This document shows, piece after piece, positions 1-7,282 of a stretch of DNA of 64,000 nucleotides (the first letter of the stretch is position 1; each line of letters begins with the position of its first letter). Source of the DNA: JAKAWQ01 sp035509315. GTDB lineage: Bacteria > Pseudomonadota > Alphaproteobacteria > Acetobacterales > Acetobacteraceae. The position numbers were made by a program, and so were the translations under genes. The stretch spans positions 17,898-81,897 of the forward strand of contig DATJLS010000052.1 of the NCBI GenBank assembly GCA_035509315.1, in the 5' to 3' direction. The notes below the pieces were generated by a model that saw only the letters and a list, made by a program, of their open reading frames with translations, searched no databases and had not been told where the DNA came from.

Positions 1-123
1 ATGCTGGTCACCGGCCCTTCCCGTTCCGCCGATATCGAGCAGGCACTCGAACTCGGCGCGCATGGTCCGCGGCAGCTTCACATCGTGCTGGTGGACGATG
101 AAGGTGCGTCCATCGCCACCTGA
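1..123 (+). CDS. LUD-domain (LutC/YkgG-type) protein, C-terminal end only
   Basis: The first 40 codons are open in frame 1 and stop at TGA 121-123. The peptide contains VTGPSRSADIEQ and then GAHGPRQLHIVLVD, which is the typical C-terminus of LUD-domain proteins such as LutC/YkgG of the lactate-utilisation complex. The ATG at position 1 is probably internal, because the gene should continue upstream of the window. The last 26 bases overlap the start of the Smr gene, which suggests co-transcription. The family call rests on a short stretch, so membership is likely but the exact subfamily is not determined. Confidence 0.7.
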   Translation: MLVTGPSRSADIEQALELGAHGPRQLHIVLVDDEGASIAT

Positions 124-628
124 GCCCGCCAGCGCGGACGACGTCGCGGCCTGGCGTCGGTTCGCTGCCTCCGTCCGCCCGCTCGGCGGAACCGAGCGAC
201 CTCCGGCGCCTCCGCCAGCCGCACCGTCTCGATCGCCGCGTGAGAGAGGTGAGGCCCCTCTCCATCATCCAATCATGCGCCTCGCTCCGCTCACGATCGG
301 CGAGCCTCCGGCGGGGCTCGACCGGGCGAGCTGGCGGCGCCTTGCCGGTGGGCGCAGCCGGCCGGCGCGCCGGCTCGATCTGCACGGCCTCACCGCGGCG
401 CAGGCGCTCGCGGCGCTGGAAGCCTTCCTTGCGGCGGCCTCGGATGCCGGCGAACGCATCGTCGAAGTGGTGACTGGGCGCGGTTCCGGCGCGGAGGGCG
501 GAGTGATACGCCGCGAGTTCATCCATTGGCTGAACCGGCCTTCGTTGCGCCCGCTCCTGCTTGGGGCCAGCCACCCGCATCCCGCCAATCCCGGTGCCGT
601 GTTGTTGCTCCTCCGCCGCAGACGATGA
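98..628 (+). CDS. Smr (small MutS-related) domain protein
   Basis: A 176-residue protein with a proline- and arginine-rich N-terminal half and a C-terminal Smr domain. The hallmark motif LDLHGLTAAQA is followed about 30 residues later by VVTGRGSG, the two signatures of the Smr fold, which in other proteins is a DNA- or RNA-nicking domain. I chose ATG 98 because it gives the start MKVRPSPPEPASADDVAAW, like other alphaproteobacterial stand-alone Smr proteins; ATG 62 is also in frame but lies deeper inside the upstream gene. The substrate of stand-alone Smr proteins is not settled, so the biological role remains open. Confidence 0.85.
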   Translation: MKVRPSPPEPASADDVAAWRRFAASVRPLGGTERPPAPPPAAPSRSPRERGEAPLHHPIMRLAPLTIGEPPAGLDRASWRRLAGGRSRPARRLDLHGLTAAQALAALEAFLAAASDAGERIVEVVTGRGSGAEGGVIRREFIHWLNRPSLRPLLLGASHPHPANPGAVLLLLRRRR

Positions 629-638
629 TTTTTCGGCG

Positions 639-1043
639 ATGACCCCCTTTGGGGCGCGGGTGCGGAGCCTTCGTGCGGCGAGCGGGGTGCGGCTGGTCGA
701 TCTGGCGGCCGGGCTGCAGGTGAGTCCGGCTTATCTCTCCGCCCTGGAGCATGGCCGGCGTGGCGCGCCGAGCCCGGGGCTCGTCCATCAGGTGTGCGAG
801 TTCTTCGGCCTGATCTGGGACGATGCGGAAGAACTTGCCCGCCTCGCAAGGATCTCGCAGCCCAAGGTGCGCATCGACACCGGCGGATTGAGCGCGGAGC
901 AGACGGCACTCGCCAACCGTCTCGCCCAGGTTCTGCACCGGCTGCCGCCCGAGACGGTCGCGGCGATGCATGCCTTGCTCGACGGGACGAGCCTGCCGCC
1001 CAAGCCGCGGCTGCGCCGCGCTGCGGGCAAAGCGCGGCCATAG
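639..1043 (+). CDS. XRE-family helix-turn-helix regulator
   Basis: A 134-residue protein starting with an XRE/Cro-type helix-turn-helix. The segment VRLVDLAAGLQVSPAYLSALEHGRRG (about residues 15-40) has the expected turn and the recognition-helix pattern SPAYLSALEHG. The rest is helical and ends in a basic tail (PRLRRAAGKARP). It begins 10 bases after the Smr stop, so the two genes are probably one transcript, as often seen in alphaproteobacteria. There is no sensor domain. DNA target and partners cannot be inferred from the sequence. Confidence 0.82.
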   Translation: MTPFGARVRSLRAASGVRLVDLAAGLQVSPAYLSALEHGRRGAPSPGLVHQVCEFFGLIWDDAEELARLARISQPKVRIDTGGLSAEQTALANRLAQVLHRLPPETVAAMHALLDGTSLPPKPRLRRAAGKARP

Positions 1044-1050
1044 AAAGAGA

Positions 1051-1114
1051 GGGATCGGCGAAAAGTGATCGATCCCGCTCCGCTTTTGAATGGCCGAAGG
1101 ATTTCCACGGCCAT
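1051..1114 (+). terminator. Double hairpin, possible terminator
   Basis: Two perfect 7-bp stems follow the XRE gene. GGGATCG (1051-1057) pairs with CGATCCC (1070-1076) across a 12-base loop and is followed by GCTCCGCTTTT. ATGGCCG (1090-1096) pairs with CGGCCAT (1108-1114) across an 11-base loop. The T-tract is short, so intrinsic termination is plausible but not certain. Confidence 0.4.
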
Positions 1115-1179
1115 AATCTTGCCACGACCGGATCCGCTCGGGGGCGGTGATCGCGACGGCAAGGGGGCAAGATTTTGCC

Positions 1180-1208
1180 TTGAGTAACGCACTGATAGGC
1201 GCTTTAAT
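1180..1208 (+). promoter_or_regulatory. Sigma70-like promoter for the secreted protein at 1258
   Basis: TTGAGT (1180-1185) and TTTAAT (1203-1208) are separated by exactly 17 bases and lie about 50 bases before ATG 1258. The downstream leader carries a good ribosome binding site (GGGAGAG). It sits in an AT-richer patch of an otherwise GC-rich region. Confidence 0.45.
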
Positions 1209-1257
1209 TTAAGTGCCGTCGTAAGTTGTCGTCCCCGCATCGCAGGGAGAGAACACC

Positions 1258-1782
1258 ATGCCCACACTCCTCCGTGCTCTTTCCAGCTCCACCACTTTGG
1301 CGCTGGCGGGAGTGTTCGCAGGCGCGCTTGCCGGGGCTCCTGGGGCTTTTGCTTGTGCGACGCCCCAGCAGGAGGCGATGTTCGATGTCGCGGGACTGAA
1401 AAGCGAGCTGATGGTCACCGCCCTTTCATGTAATGCCGATTCTCAGTACAACGCCTTCATCACGCGCTATCAGGTGCTCCTCAGGGCCGATGATTCCGAG
1501 CTCCAGACCTACTTCGTGCGGGCGTATGGCAGCAACGCCGGCCAGTCCGCTCATGACACCTACATTACGACTGTCGCGAACAAGATGAGCGAGATTGGCA
1601 TCGCCGAAGGGACGGATTTCTGCCGCCGCCATCTCGCCGTGTTCGCCGAGGCGCTGGCATTGGCGAGCCCGGGTGATCTCGCGCTTTTCGCCGCCTCGCG
1701 CGGCTATGTCCAGCCGGTCGCGCCGGAGAGCTGCACGACGACGGCATCCGTCGATTCGCGGGCTCTCACCGCCGAGCGGTAA
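1258..1782 (+). CDS. Secreted protein of unknown function
   Basis: A 174-residue protein with a signal peptide: short N-region, hydrophobic stretch of about residues 12-30, probable cleavage after the AFA motif before CATPQQ. The mature part is acidic to neutral and has four cysteines (in CATPQ, LSCNAD, DFCRRH and ESCTTT), consistent with two disulphides in the periplasm. I recognise no catalytic motif or named domain. It has its own promoter-like sequence upstream and faces the tail of the minus-strand glycosyltransferase gene with only 9 bases between them. It is a real gene by signal peptide, ribosome binding site and isolated promoter; function unknown. Confidence 0.7.
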   Translation: MPTLLRALSSSTTLALAGVFAGALAGAPGAFACATPQQEAMFDVAGLKSELMVTALSCNADSQYNAFITRYQVLLRADDSELQTYFVRAYGSNAGQSAHDTYITTVANKMSEIGIAEGTDFCRRHLAVFAEALALASPGDLALFAASRGYVQPVAPESCTTTASVDSRALTAER

Positions 1783-1791
1783 GATCCGGCA

Positions 1792-2802
1792 TTACATCGC
1801 CGACGACCCTGCCCCAACGGCCGGATCGTTGAGGAGCAAGATCGGGTCGAGCGCCTTCAGCACCGCGATTTCCGGAATAGCCGCCATGGCCTCCGTGCCG
1901 AAATCCTGCGCGCGCAGAATGGCAAGGTGGGTTGCCTGAGGCGCGAATTTCTCGGGCGAGGTTGGCCCGAAGAGGGAGACGAGCGGGGTTCCGGCAGCGG
2001 CGAGGAGGTGCCCGATACCGCTGTCATTGGCAACCGCCACCGCTATCCGCCGCGCAATCGCCATCGTCATTAGTGGCGAGTCCTCTGCTCGCACCGGCAG
2101 CTCGGCTGCTGGCAGTTGCCGCGTCACGTCTTCGGCCCAGCCCTGCTCGGCCGGCCCGAGCAGCATGACCGGTCTAAGGCCACGTTCGGCGAGCGTAGCG
2201 CCCAGGGTGAGATAACGTTCGAGCGGCCAGCATTTGCGCCGATCGCCCGCCCCGGGCGCGAGACCGACACGAATCCCTTCGCCCGGCAAGCGCAACGCGG
2301 CTTCATGAGCGAACTCCGCGGGCAGCCTGAGCCGCGGCAGCTGCGTGAGATCGGGCGCGGCGCCGCAGGCGGCGAGAAGACGCATCATCTGCCCAATCAC
2401 GGAAGGTGGTTTCCCGCGATCGGTGGGGGCGAGCGTCGAGAGCCGCCATCCGGCAGCGGCCGAGACGAAAATGCGCGGACGAAGCCGGCGCAGCACGAGG
2501 CTCGTGCGCACCTGCCGCTGCGTGTCGATCAGAAGATCGGCCCGCGGAAGCGCGGGCGGCGAGCGGAGGATGTCCGACCAGGATATGCCGAGCCCCGTCT
2601 CTTCGATCACCTCGTCGAGCAGGTCCACGGTGAGGGGGCGCAGCGTGCTTCCAAACACGCTCTTGCCGGCGGTGAGCCAGACGATGTGCGCCCGCGGCCA
2701 GGCAACCCGAAGTGCCCGGAGGAAGGGCAGCTTCATCACCCCGTCTCCGATCAGGTCGCGCCCGGCAAAAACATGAATGAGATCGGCCGGAAGTACGGCC
2801 AT
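1792..2802 (-). CDS. Glycosyltransferase family 9 (heptosyltransferase-like)
   Basis: A 336-residue GT-B enzyme of the ADP-heptose:LPS heptosyltransferase family (GT9). The N-terminal domain starts with a degenerate GDGVMKLPFLRAL motif. The C-terminal domain carries VGLAPGAGDRRKCWPLERY and the nucleotide-sugar-binding segment AVANDSGIGHLLAAAGTPLVSLFGPTSP, both diagnostic of the family. It is last in a minus-strand cluster beginning with hldD, whose product makes ADP-L-glycero-D-manno-heptose. A role in lipopolysaccharide core assembly at the inner-membrane cytoplasmic face is therefore likely. Which heptose or other sugar it adds cannot be read from the sequence. Confidence 0.85.
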   Translation of the reverse strand: MAVLPADLIHVFAGRDLIGDGVMKLPFLRALRVAWPRAHIVWLTAGKSVFGSTLRPLTVDLLDEVIEETGLGISWSDILRSPPALPRADLLIDTQRQVRTSLVLRRLRPRIFVSAAAGWRLSTLAPTDRGKPPSVIGQMMRLLAACGAAPDLTQLPRLRLPAEFAHEAALRLPGEGIRVGLAPGAGDRRKCWPLERYLTLGATLAERGLRPVMLLGPAEQGWAEDVTRQLPAAELPVRAEDSPLMTMAIARRIAVAVANDSGIGHLLAAAGTPLVSLFGPTSPEKFAPQATHLAILRAQDFGTEAMAAIPEIAVLKALDPILLLNDPAVGAGSSAM

Positions 2803-2844
2803 AAGTAAGACCGAGACAGTGAAGAGGGGCCGGCCGCCCTGCTC

Positions 2845-3765
2845 TCAGGCCGCTTGAGAGAGGTTCATCCCGCAAGCGTCCCAGGCGGCGAGGAATTTCG
2901 CGCTCGACTCGGCCGAGAGCGGCAGATGCGGCGGGCGCATCGTGAGCCAGGCGGGATCGTCCTCGCTTCGGGCCACCAGGGCGCGCAGGGCCGGGATGGT
3001 CGGGGCCGTTGTGAGCGCCTTGCGCAGCGCGGACAGAAGGCTTTGCGCCTCCACCCCCTTCGGCTCGTTCAAGTGCGCCACCACCGATGCGTTCACTGTG
3101 CTCGTGACATTGGCGGCCGCCGTAATGCAGCCGGCTCCGCCGAGTTTCAGGATATCGAGCAGCCCGTCATCGTAGCCGACATAGACCTCGAAGCCTTCGG
3201 GAGCGAATTCCTTCACCATGGAAGAGGAATTGGCGAAGTTGCCGCTGCTGTCCTTGACGCCCTTGATGATTCCCGGGAAGGCCCGGAGCATCCGCCCGAT
3301 CAGGGGCACGCTGAAAGGCACCGCCGATTGCTGCGGAAAATTGTAGAGGTAGACGCGGATCTCCCCGCCGGTTCGGTTGATGACCTCGGAAAAATAGGCG
3401 AACAGGCCGTCATCCGAGGGATTCTTGTAGTAGAAGGGCGGCAGCATCAGAACGCCACGGCAGCCGAGCTCGGCGGCACGGCGCGTGAGCAGCACGGAAT
3501 CGGGAATTGCCGTGGTGCCGGTGCCGGGCAGCAGGCGTTCGGCCGGCACGCCGCGCTCGATCAACCCTTCGAGAATCGCGAGCCGCTCGGAAATGCCAAA
3601 GCTGTTGGCTTCGCCGGTCGTTCCGAGCACGCCGATATTGTCGCACCCATGCGCAAAGAGATGGGCGGAGCGGCGTGCCAGCCGGTCAAGATCGGGCGAG
3701 AGGTCCGTCTTCATCGGCGTCAGGATCGCGGCGTTGACGCCGCCGAAGAGCGCATCCTGCATCAT
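2845..3765 (-). CDS. DapA/NanA-family class I aldolase (dihydrodipicolinate synthase-like)
   Basis: A 306-residue TIM-barrel lyase. It shows the family motif GTTGE (residues 48-52), the catalytic tyrosine in YLYNFP (Y141) and the Schiff-base lysine in GVKDSSGN (K171). These establish a pyruvate-dependent class I aldolase or dehydratase, but the substrate varies across the family (aspartate semialdehyde, 2-keto-3-deoxy sugars and others). It sits between a cysteine-cluster gene and a glycosyltransferase rather than lysine genes, so it may not be the biosynthetic DapA. The start codons are a tandem ATG ATG preceded by AAGGAAC; the first 80 bases overlap the end of the upstream gene. Confidence 0.85.
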   Translation of the reverse strand: MMQDALFGGVNAAILTPMKTDLSPDLDRLARRSAHLFAHGCDNIGVLGTTGEANSFGISERLAILEGLIERGVPAERLLPGTGTTAIPDSVLLTRRAAELGCRGVLMLPPFYYKNPSDDGLFAYFSEVINRTGGEIRVYLYNFPQQSAVPFSVPLIGRMLRAFPGIIKGVKDSSGNFANSSSMVKEFAPEGFEVYVGYDDGLLDILKLGGAGCITAAANVTSTVNASVVAHLNEPKGVEAQSLLSALRKALTTAPTIPALRALVARSEDDPAWLTMRPPHLPLSAESSAKFLAAWDACGMNLSQAA

Positions 3766-4243
3766 CGTCGTCAGTTCCTTCCCCTTTCTGCCGGCGTGGC
3801 ATCATGCCCGGCCAGGCAACGATATGGTGCTCGAGCGGGCCGGCCCTGGTCTCCGACACCACGCGCCGGCTCACCGAAGCGCCGGCCCGGTGGACGCTCG
3901 CCGGATCGCCGGTGAGGAGCGGGTGCCAATGCGGCAGGTCCCTTCCTTCGGCCAGGCGCCGATAGGCGCAAGATGGCGGCAGCCAGTCGATCTCGGCAAG
4001 GCTCTCCGGTGTCAGGCGCACGCAGTCATGCACACGGCGGCGGCGATGAGCGTAGTCGGTGCAGCGGCAGCTCGTCGTGTCGAGGAGACGGCAGGCGACG
4101 TTGGTGAAGGAGAGCGCGCCGGTTTCCTCCTCGCGCAGCTTGTGCAGGCAGCAGCGCCCGCAGCCGTCACAGAGCGATTCCCACTCCGCCCCACTCATCT
4201 CGTTGAGCGACTTCCGCTTCCAAAACGGCAGGTTTTCCGGCAT
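3686..4243 (-). CDS. YcgN/UPF0260-family cysteine-cluster protein
   Basis: A 185-residue protein with the conserved cysteine pattern of YcgN/YkgJ proteins: LCDGCGRCCLHKLRE near residue 25, then ACRLLDTTSCRCTDYAHR and a further cysteine in VHDCVRL. The cluster probably binds a metal or iron-sulfur centre, but the molecular function is unknown. The conserved part ends near HHIVAWPG. The last roughly 40 residues are an acidic/basic tail encoded in a region where the frame runs 80 bases into the downstream aldolase gene. That tail is either a genuine extension or the result of a lost stop codon. Confidence 0.82.
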   Translation of the reverse strand: MPENLPFWKRKSLNEMSGAEWESLCDGCGRCCLHKLREEETGALSFTNVACRLLDTTSCRCTDYAHRRRRVHDCVRLTPESLAEIDWLPPSCAYRRLAEGRDLPHWHPLLTGDPASVHRAGASVSRRVVSETRAGPLEHHIVAWPGMMPRRQKGEGTDDDDAGCALRRRQRRDPDADEDGPLARS

Positions 4244-4345
4244 CGGGAAAACCTAGTCCTGATGGGGAGGGCGCGCCAGGGACTCTTCCCCCGGGCCGGA
4301 TGGTGTTCGCAGGTTTCTTTGCAGATCCGTCTTTGTGGCGAAACC

Positions 4346-5176
4346 TCATCCAGGCCGAGCCTGCTTCCGGGCGAGAACTGGGCGACGACGGCTGGTCGCG
4401 ACCAGCCACGCCCCGATCGGAATGAGCGGCAGCGAGAGGAGCTGACCCATGGTGATCCCGAACAGCAGATAGCCGAGGAACCAGTCCGGCTGGCGGAAGA
4501 ATTCACCAATGATGCGCGCGATCGCATAGCCGAGGAGGAAGCTGCCGGTGAGGAACCCGCCGCGGGCGCGGTGCGCCTCCCGCCGCGAAAGCCAATAGAG
4601 CACGATGAAGAGAACCGCGCCTTCCAGCAGCGCCTCGTAAAGCTCGCTTGGAAAACGTGGGGCCGGACCAGCGCGGGGATAGATCACCGCAAGCGGCCAC
4701 CAGCGCGGCGCCGGCCGCCCCCAAAGCTCGCCATTGATGAAATTGGCGATGCGGCCGAGAAAAAGTCCGATCGGCACGGTCACTGCAATGCGATCGGCGA
4801 AGCCGAGCACGGCGATTCCGTTCCGGATACAAAACCAGATGATCGCGGTGACGACCCCGATCAAGCCGCCGTGGAAGCTCATCCCCCCGTCCCACACCGC
4901 AGCGATCATCAGCGGGTGAGTGAAGTAATAGCCGGGCTGATAGAAGAGCACGTAGCCGAGACGGCCTCCAAGCACGATGCCGAGCGTGGCCCAGCTCAGG
5001 AAATCATCGACCTCCAGACCCGTTGCCACTTCCGGCGCCTCGCGTACCAGGCGGCTCAAGAGCCGCCAGCCAAGCAGCAACGCCACGATATAGGCGAGCG
5101 CGTACCAACGGATCGCGAAAGGCCCGAGATGCACCGCAACCGGGTTGAAATTCGGAAAGACCAGCACGGACATCAT
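4346..5176 (-). CDS. lgt: Prolipoprotein diacylglyceryl transferase
   Basis: A 276-residue integral inner-membrane protein that transfers diacylglycerol from phosphatidylglycerol to the lipobox cysteine of prolipoproteins, the first step of lipoprotein maturation. It shows the Lgt signature GRIANFINGELWGRP and the conserved GMSFHGGLIG segment, with about seven hydrophobic helices and the usual family length. It starts at tandem ATG codons and overlaps the hldD stop by 4 bases, so the two are translationally coupled. The window also encodes a substrate-type lipoprotein at 11189-12052. Confidence 0.95.
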   Translation of the reverse strand: MMSVLVFPNFNPVAVHLGPFAIRWYALAYIVALLLGWRLLSRLVREAPEVATGLEVDDFLSWATLGIVLGGRLGYVLFYQPGYYFTHPLMIAAVWDGGMSFHGGLIGVVTAIIWFCIRNGIAVLGFADRIAVTVPIGLFLGRIANFINGELWGRPAPRWWPLAVIYPRAGPAPRFPSELYEALLEGAVLFIVLYWLSRREAHRARGGFLTGSFLLGYAIARIIGEFFRQPDWFLGYLLFGITMGQLLSLPLIPIGAWLVATSRRRPVLARKQARPG

Positions 5177-6153
5177 CGATAGGGATCGTCCGCGCTCAGA
5201 TATTCCCGGATATAGTGCCGCACGCCCTCGGGAACCGGCAGGAAGTTGCCCCCATAGCCGGCGGCGCGCAGCCGCGCCATCGAGGCTTCGGTGCGATACT
5301 GGTATTGCCCCGCCAGCGCAGCCGGCATGTCGATGAACTCGATCGTCGCCCGCCTTCCGCCTGCTTCCGCGACCGCCTTTGCGAGCGAGAGGTACGTCGC
5401 GGATTGTCCGGTGCCGAGATTGTAGAGTCCGTTCACATCCGGCCGGCCCATCAGCCAGAGCATCACGTCCACGACATCGTCAACCCAGATAAAATCGCGC
5501 CTCTGTTCTCCGTCATGGATGTCCGGCCTCTCGGAACGGAAGAGGCGAATCACGCCATCCCTCATCAGTTCGTCGAACTTCACCTTGACGACCGAGATCA
5601 TCCGGCCTTTGTGATATTCGTTCGGCCCGTAGACGTTGAAGAATTTGAGCCCGACCCATTGCGGCGGCCGCGCGGCCCCCCGCGCGCAAAGCCGCGCCAC
5701 CTGAAGGTCGAAGGCGTGCTTGCTCCATCCGTAGAGGCTGAGCGGCTTGAGCCGTGCGAGGGCGTTCGCCTCGGGGTCGTCCTCGAAGCCGGCCGAGCCA
5801 TCGCCATAGGTCGCCGCCGAGGAGGCGTAGATGAAACGCGCCTTGCTCTGCGTGCACCACTCCCACAAGCTGAGCGAGAGCGCGACATTGCTCTCCCAGA
5901 CGAGATCGCCGTCCGTGGCTCCTGTATCGCTGACGGCGCCGAGATGAAAGACGATCTCGATCGGCGGGTCGCGGCCGAGGAAGCCGGCGAGCTCTGTCGG
6001 CGGCACGATCCGTGCCGGGGGATGATGGCTCAGATTGCGCCACTTGCTCGCGCTGCGCAGCCGATCGACAATCACCACCTCCAGCCCGCGCGCGGCGAGC
6101 ACCGCGTGCAGGTTCGAGCCGATAAATCCGGCGCCGCCAGTAAGCAGGATCAT
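5173..6153 (-). CDS. hldD: ADP-L-glycero-D-manno-heptose 6-epimerase
   Basis: A 326-residue extended short-chain dehydrogenase/reductase of the HldD (RfaD) type, which makes ADP-L-glycero-beta-D-manno-heptose for the LPS inner core. The NAD(P)-binding motif TGGAGFIGSN is at residues 5-14 and the catalytic Y141-x3-K145 lies in LYGWSK. KFFNVYGPNEYHKGRMIS and ERPDIHDGEQRRDFIWVDD are typical HldD substrate-domain segments. It heads the minus-strand cluster hldD-lgt-ycgN-aldolase-GT9, fitting an envelope-assembly theme. The promoter should lie in the 56 bases shared with divergent ubiK. Confidence 0.93.
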   Translation of the reverse strand: MILLTGGAGFIGSNLHAVLAARGLEVVIVDRLRSASKWRNLSHHPPARIVPPTELAGFLGRDPPIEIVFHLGAVSDTGATDGDLVWESNVALSLSLWEWCTQSKARFIYASSAATYGDGSAGFEDDPEANALARLKPLSLYGWSKHAFDLQVARLCARGAARPPQWVGLKFFNVYGPNEYHKGRMISVVKVKFDELMRDGVIRLFRSERPDIHDGEQRRDFIWVDDVVDVMLWLMGRPDVNGLYNLGTGQSATYLSLAKAVAEAGGRRATIEFIDMPAALAGQYQYRTEASMARLRAAGYGGNFLPVPEGVRHYIREYLSADDPYR

Positions 6154-6209
6154 GGCGGCGCCTTATAGGGAGGCAGCGGCTGCGCTGGAAGACGCGGAAA
6201 GGAGGAAAG

Positions 6210-6539
6210 ATGGCCGAGCGGCCACGGCTGTTCGATGATCTCGCCGGTGTTGCCGGCGGCGCCTTTTCGGCCCTGGTCGGGATCCGCGAGGAGACCGAGG
6301 CGGCGTTTCGTTCGCGTCTCGAGGAGTTGATCCGCCGCCTCGATCTCGCCTCCCGGCCCGATCTCGAGGTGGTGAAGGACCTCGCCGCCAATGCCCGCAC
6401 GGTTTCGGAGGATGTCGCCGCGCGACTCGACGCCCTGGCCGCGCGGCTCGACGCGCTCGAGACGCGGCTTGCCGCTCTCGAGCCGCCGGCCGCCCTGGAG
6501 GGCGGATATCCGGAAGGCGGATATAAAGAAGGCGGATAA
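6210..6539 (+). CDS. ubiK: UbiK-type ubiquinone biosynthesis accessory factor (BMFP domain)
   Basis: A 109-residue protein with the BMFP/YqiC architecture. An N-terminal amphipathic helix (FDDLAGVAGGAFSAL) is followed by a heptad coiled coil ending in LDALAARLDALETRLAAL. In enterobacteria UbiK helps the late aerobic steps of ubiquinone synthesis and binds lipid. An excellent ribosome binding site (GGAGGAAAG) precedes the ATG. The C-terminus consists of repeated GGYxE units produced by a 15-base tandem repeat whose third copy supplies the stop codon. Confidence 0.88.
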   Translation: MAERPRLFDDLAGVAGGAFSALVGIREETEAAFRSRLEELIRRLDLASRPDLEVVKDLAANARTVSEDVAARLDALAARLDALETRLAALEPPAALEGGYPEGGYKEGG

Positions 6540-6545
6540 AAAAGC
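6501..6545 (+). repeat. Three 15-bp tandem repeats across the ubiK stop codon
   Basis: GGCGGATATCCGGAA (6501-6515), GGCGGATATAAAGAA (6516-6530) and GGCGGATAAAAAAGC (6531-6545) are in perfect 15-base register. The first two encode GGYPE and GGYKE; in the third, TAT has become the TAA stop. Confidence 0.85.
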
Positions 6546-6660
6546 ACCCGGAGCGCCCGCTTGCGGCACGGTGCGACGCGTCGTTATGGTGCGGTGCTAC
6601 CAGGCCGCGCAAGCAGCCCCGATTCGCCGCCCAGCGTGCCTTCGTCACAGGGAGGTTCCG

Positions 6661-7167
6661 ATGCCCCCCACCATCTATACCGACTCGACGGACCCCGTCG
6701 CCAATCCCCTCGATACCATCGAACAGATCGTGGCTTCGAACGACTGGTCGTTCGATCGCCGGGGCGAATGCGAAATCGCCGCCAAGGCTCCCGGCCAATG
6801 GTCCGACTACGTGCTCTACTTCAACTGGTCGGCCGAGATGAGCGCGATGCACTTCACCTGCGCGTTCGACCTCAAAGTCCCCGAACGCCGCCGCTCCGCC
6901 CTCTACGAGCTTCTGGCGCTCGCCAATGAGCGACTCTGGGTGGGCTATTTCGGGATGGACAGCGACGATGGGGCACCGGCCTTCCATCACTCGGTCCTCT
7001 TGCGAGGCGCTGCCGGGGCCTCCTCGGAGAGCCTCGAGGACATGGTCGACATCGCACTGACCGAGTGCGAGCGCTTCTTCCCAGCCTTCCAGCTCACCCT
7101 CTGGGGCGGCAAGCCTGCCGCCGAGTCTCTTGCCGCGGCGATGCTGGAATGCGCCGGCGAGGCATGA
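6661..7167 (+). CDS. YbjN-domain protein
   Basis: A 168-residue protein with the YbjN fold. Typical features are NPLDTIEQIVASNDWSFDR at the N-terminus, a central strand-rich FNWSAEMSAMHFTCAFDL, and RRSALYELLALANERLWVGYF. The fold resembles type III secretion chaperones. Proposed roles (stress response or regulation) are not established. The start is fixed by the strong ribosome binding site CAGGGAGG six bases before ATG 6661; an in-frame extension upstream has no such site. It lies between ubiK and proC, an arrangement familiar from alphaproteobacteria. Confidence 0.87.
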   Translation: MPPTIYTDSTDPVANPLDTIEQIVASNDWSFDRRGECEIAAKAPGQWSDYVLYFNWSAEMSAMHFTCAFDLKVPERRRSALYELLALANERLWVGYFGMDSDDGAPAFHHSVLLRGAAGASSESLEDMVDIALTECERFFPAFQLTLWGGKPAAESLAAAMLECAGEA

Positions 7168-7170
7168 GCC

Positions 7171-7271
7171 CAGAGCGGAATGCGTTTGCTCGCGATCCCG
7201 CATCCCGCTCTCGCCATTTGTTTTCGCGCGTGATTCAGACCTGCGGTGAGTGCACCTTCGGTCATCACGCT
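7171..7271 (+). repeat. REP-like palindromic repeat element, copy 1
   Basis: GCGTGAT (7228-7234) and ATCACGC (7264-7270) form a perfect 7-bp outer stem enclosing GACC/GGTC and GGTG/CACC inner pairs. The upstream flank, containing ATGCGTT..GCTC, ATCCCGCTCTCGCCA and TTGTTTTC, matches the flank of the copy at 40531-40620 nearly base for base. It occupies the gap between ybjN and proC. Confidence 0.75.
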
Positions 7272-7282
7272 TTTGCCGACTC

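Noticed and set aside
3485..5182. A 565-codon plus-strand frame across the aldolase, ycgN and lgt genes
   Set aside because: It spans three well-supported minus-strand genes and has no recognisable motif.
7171..7282. ATG 7250 as proC start
   Set aside because: It lies inside the repeat element and lengthens the protein beyond the usual; GTG 7283 fits the family length.
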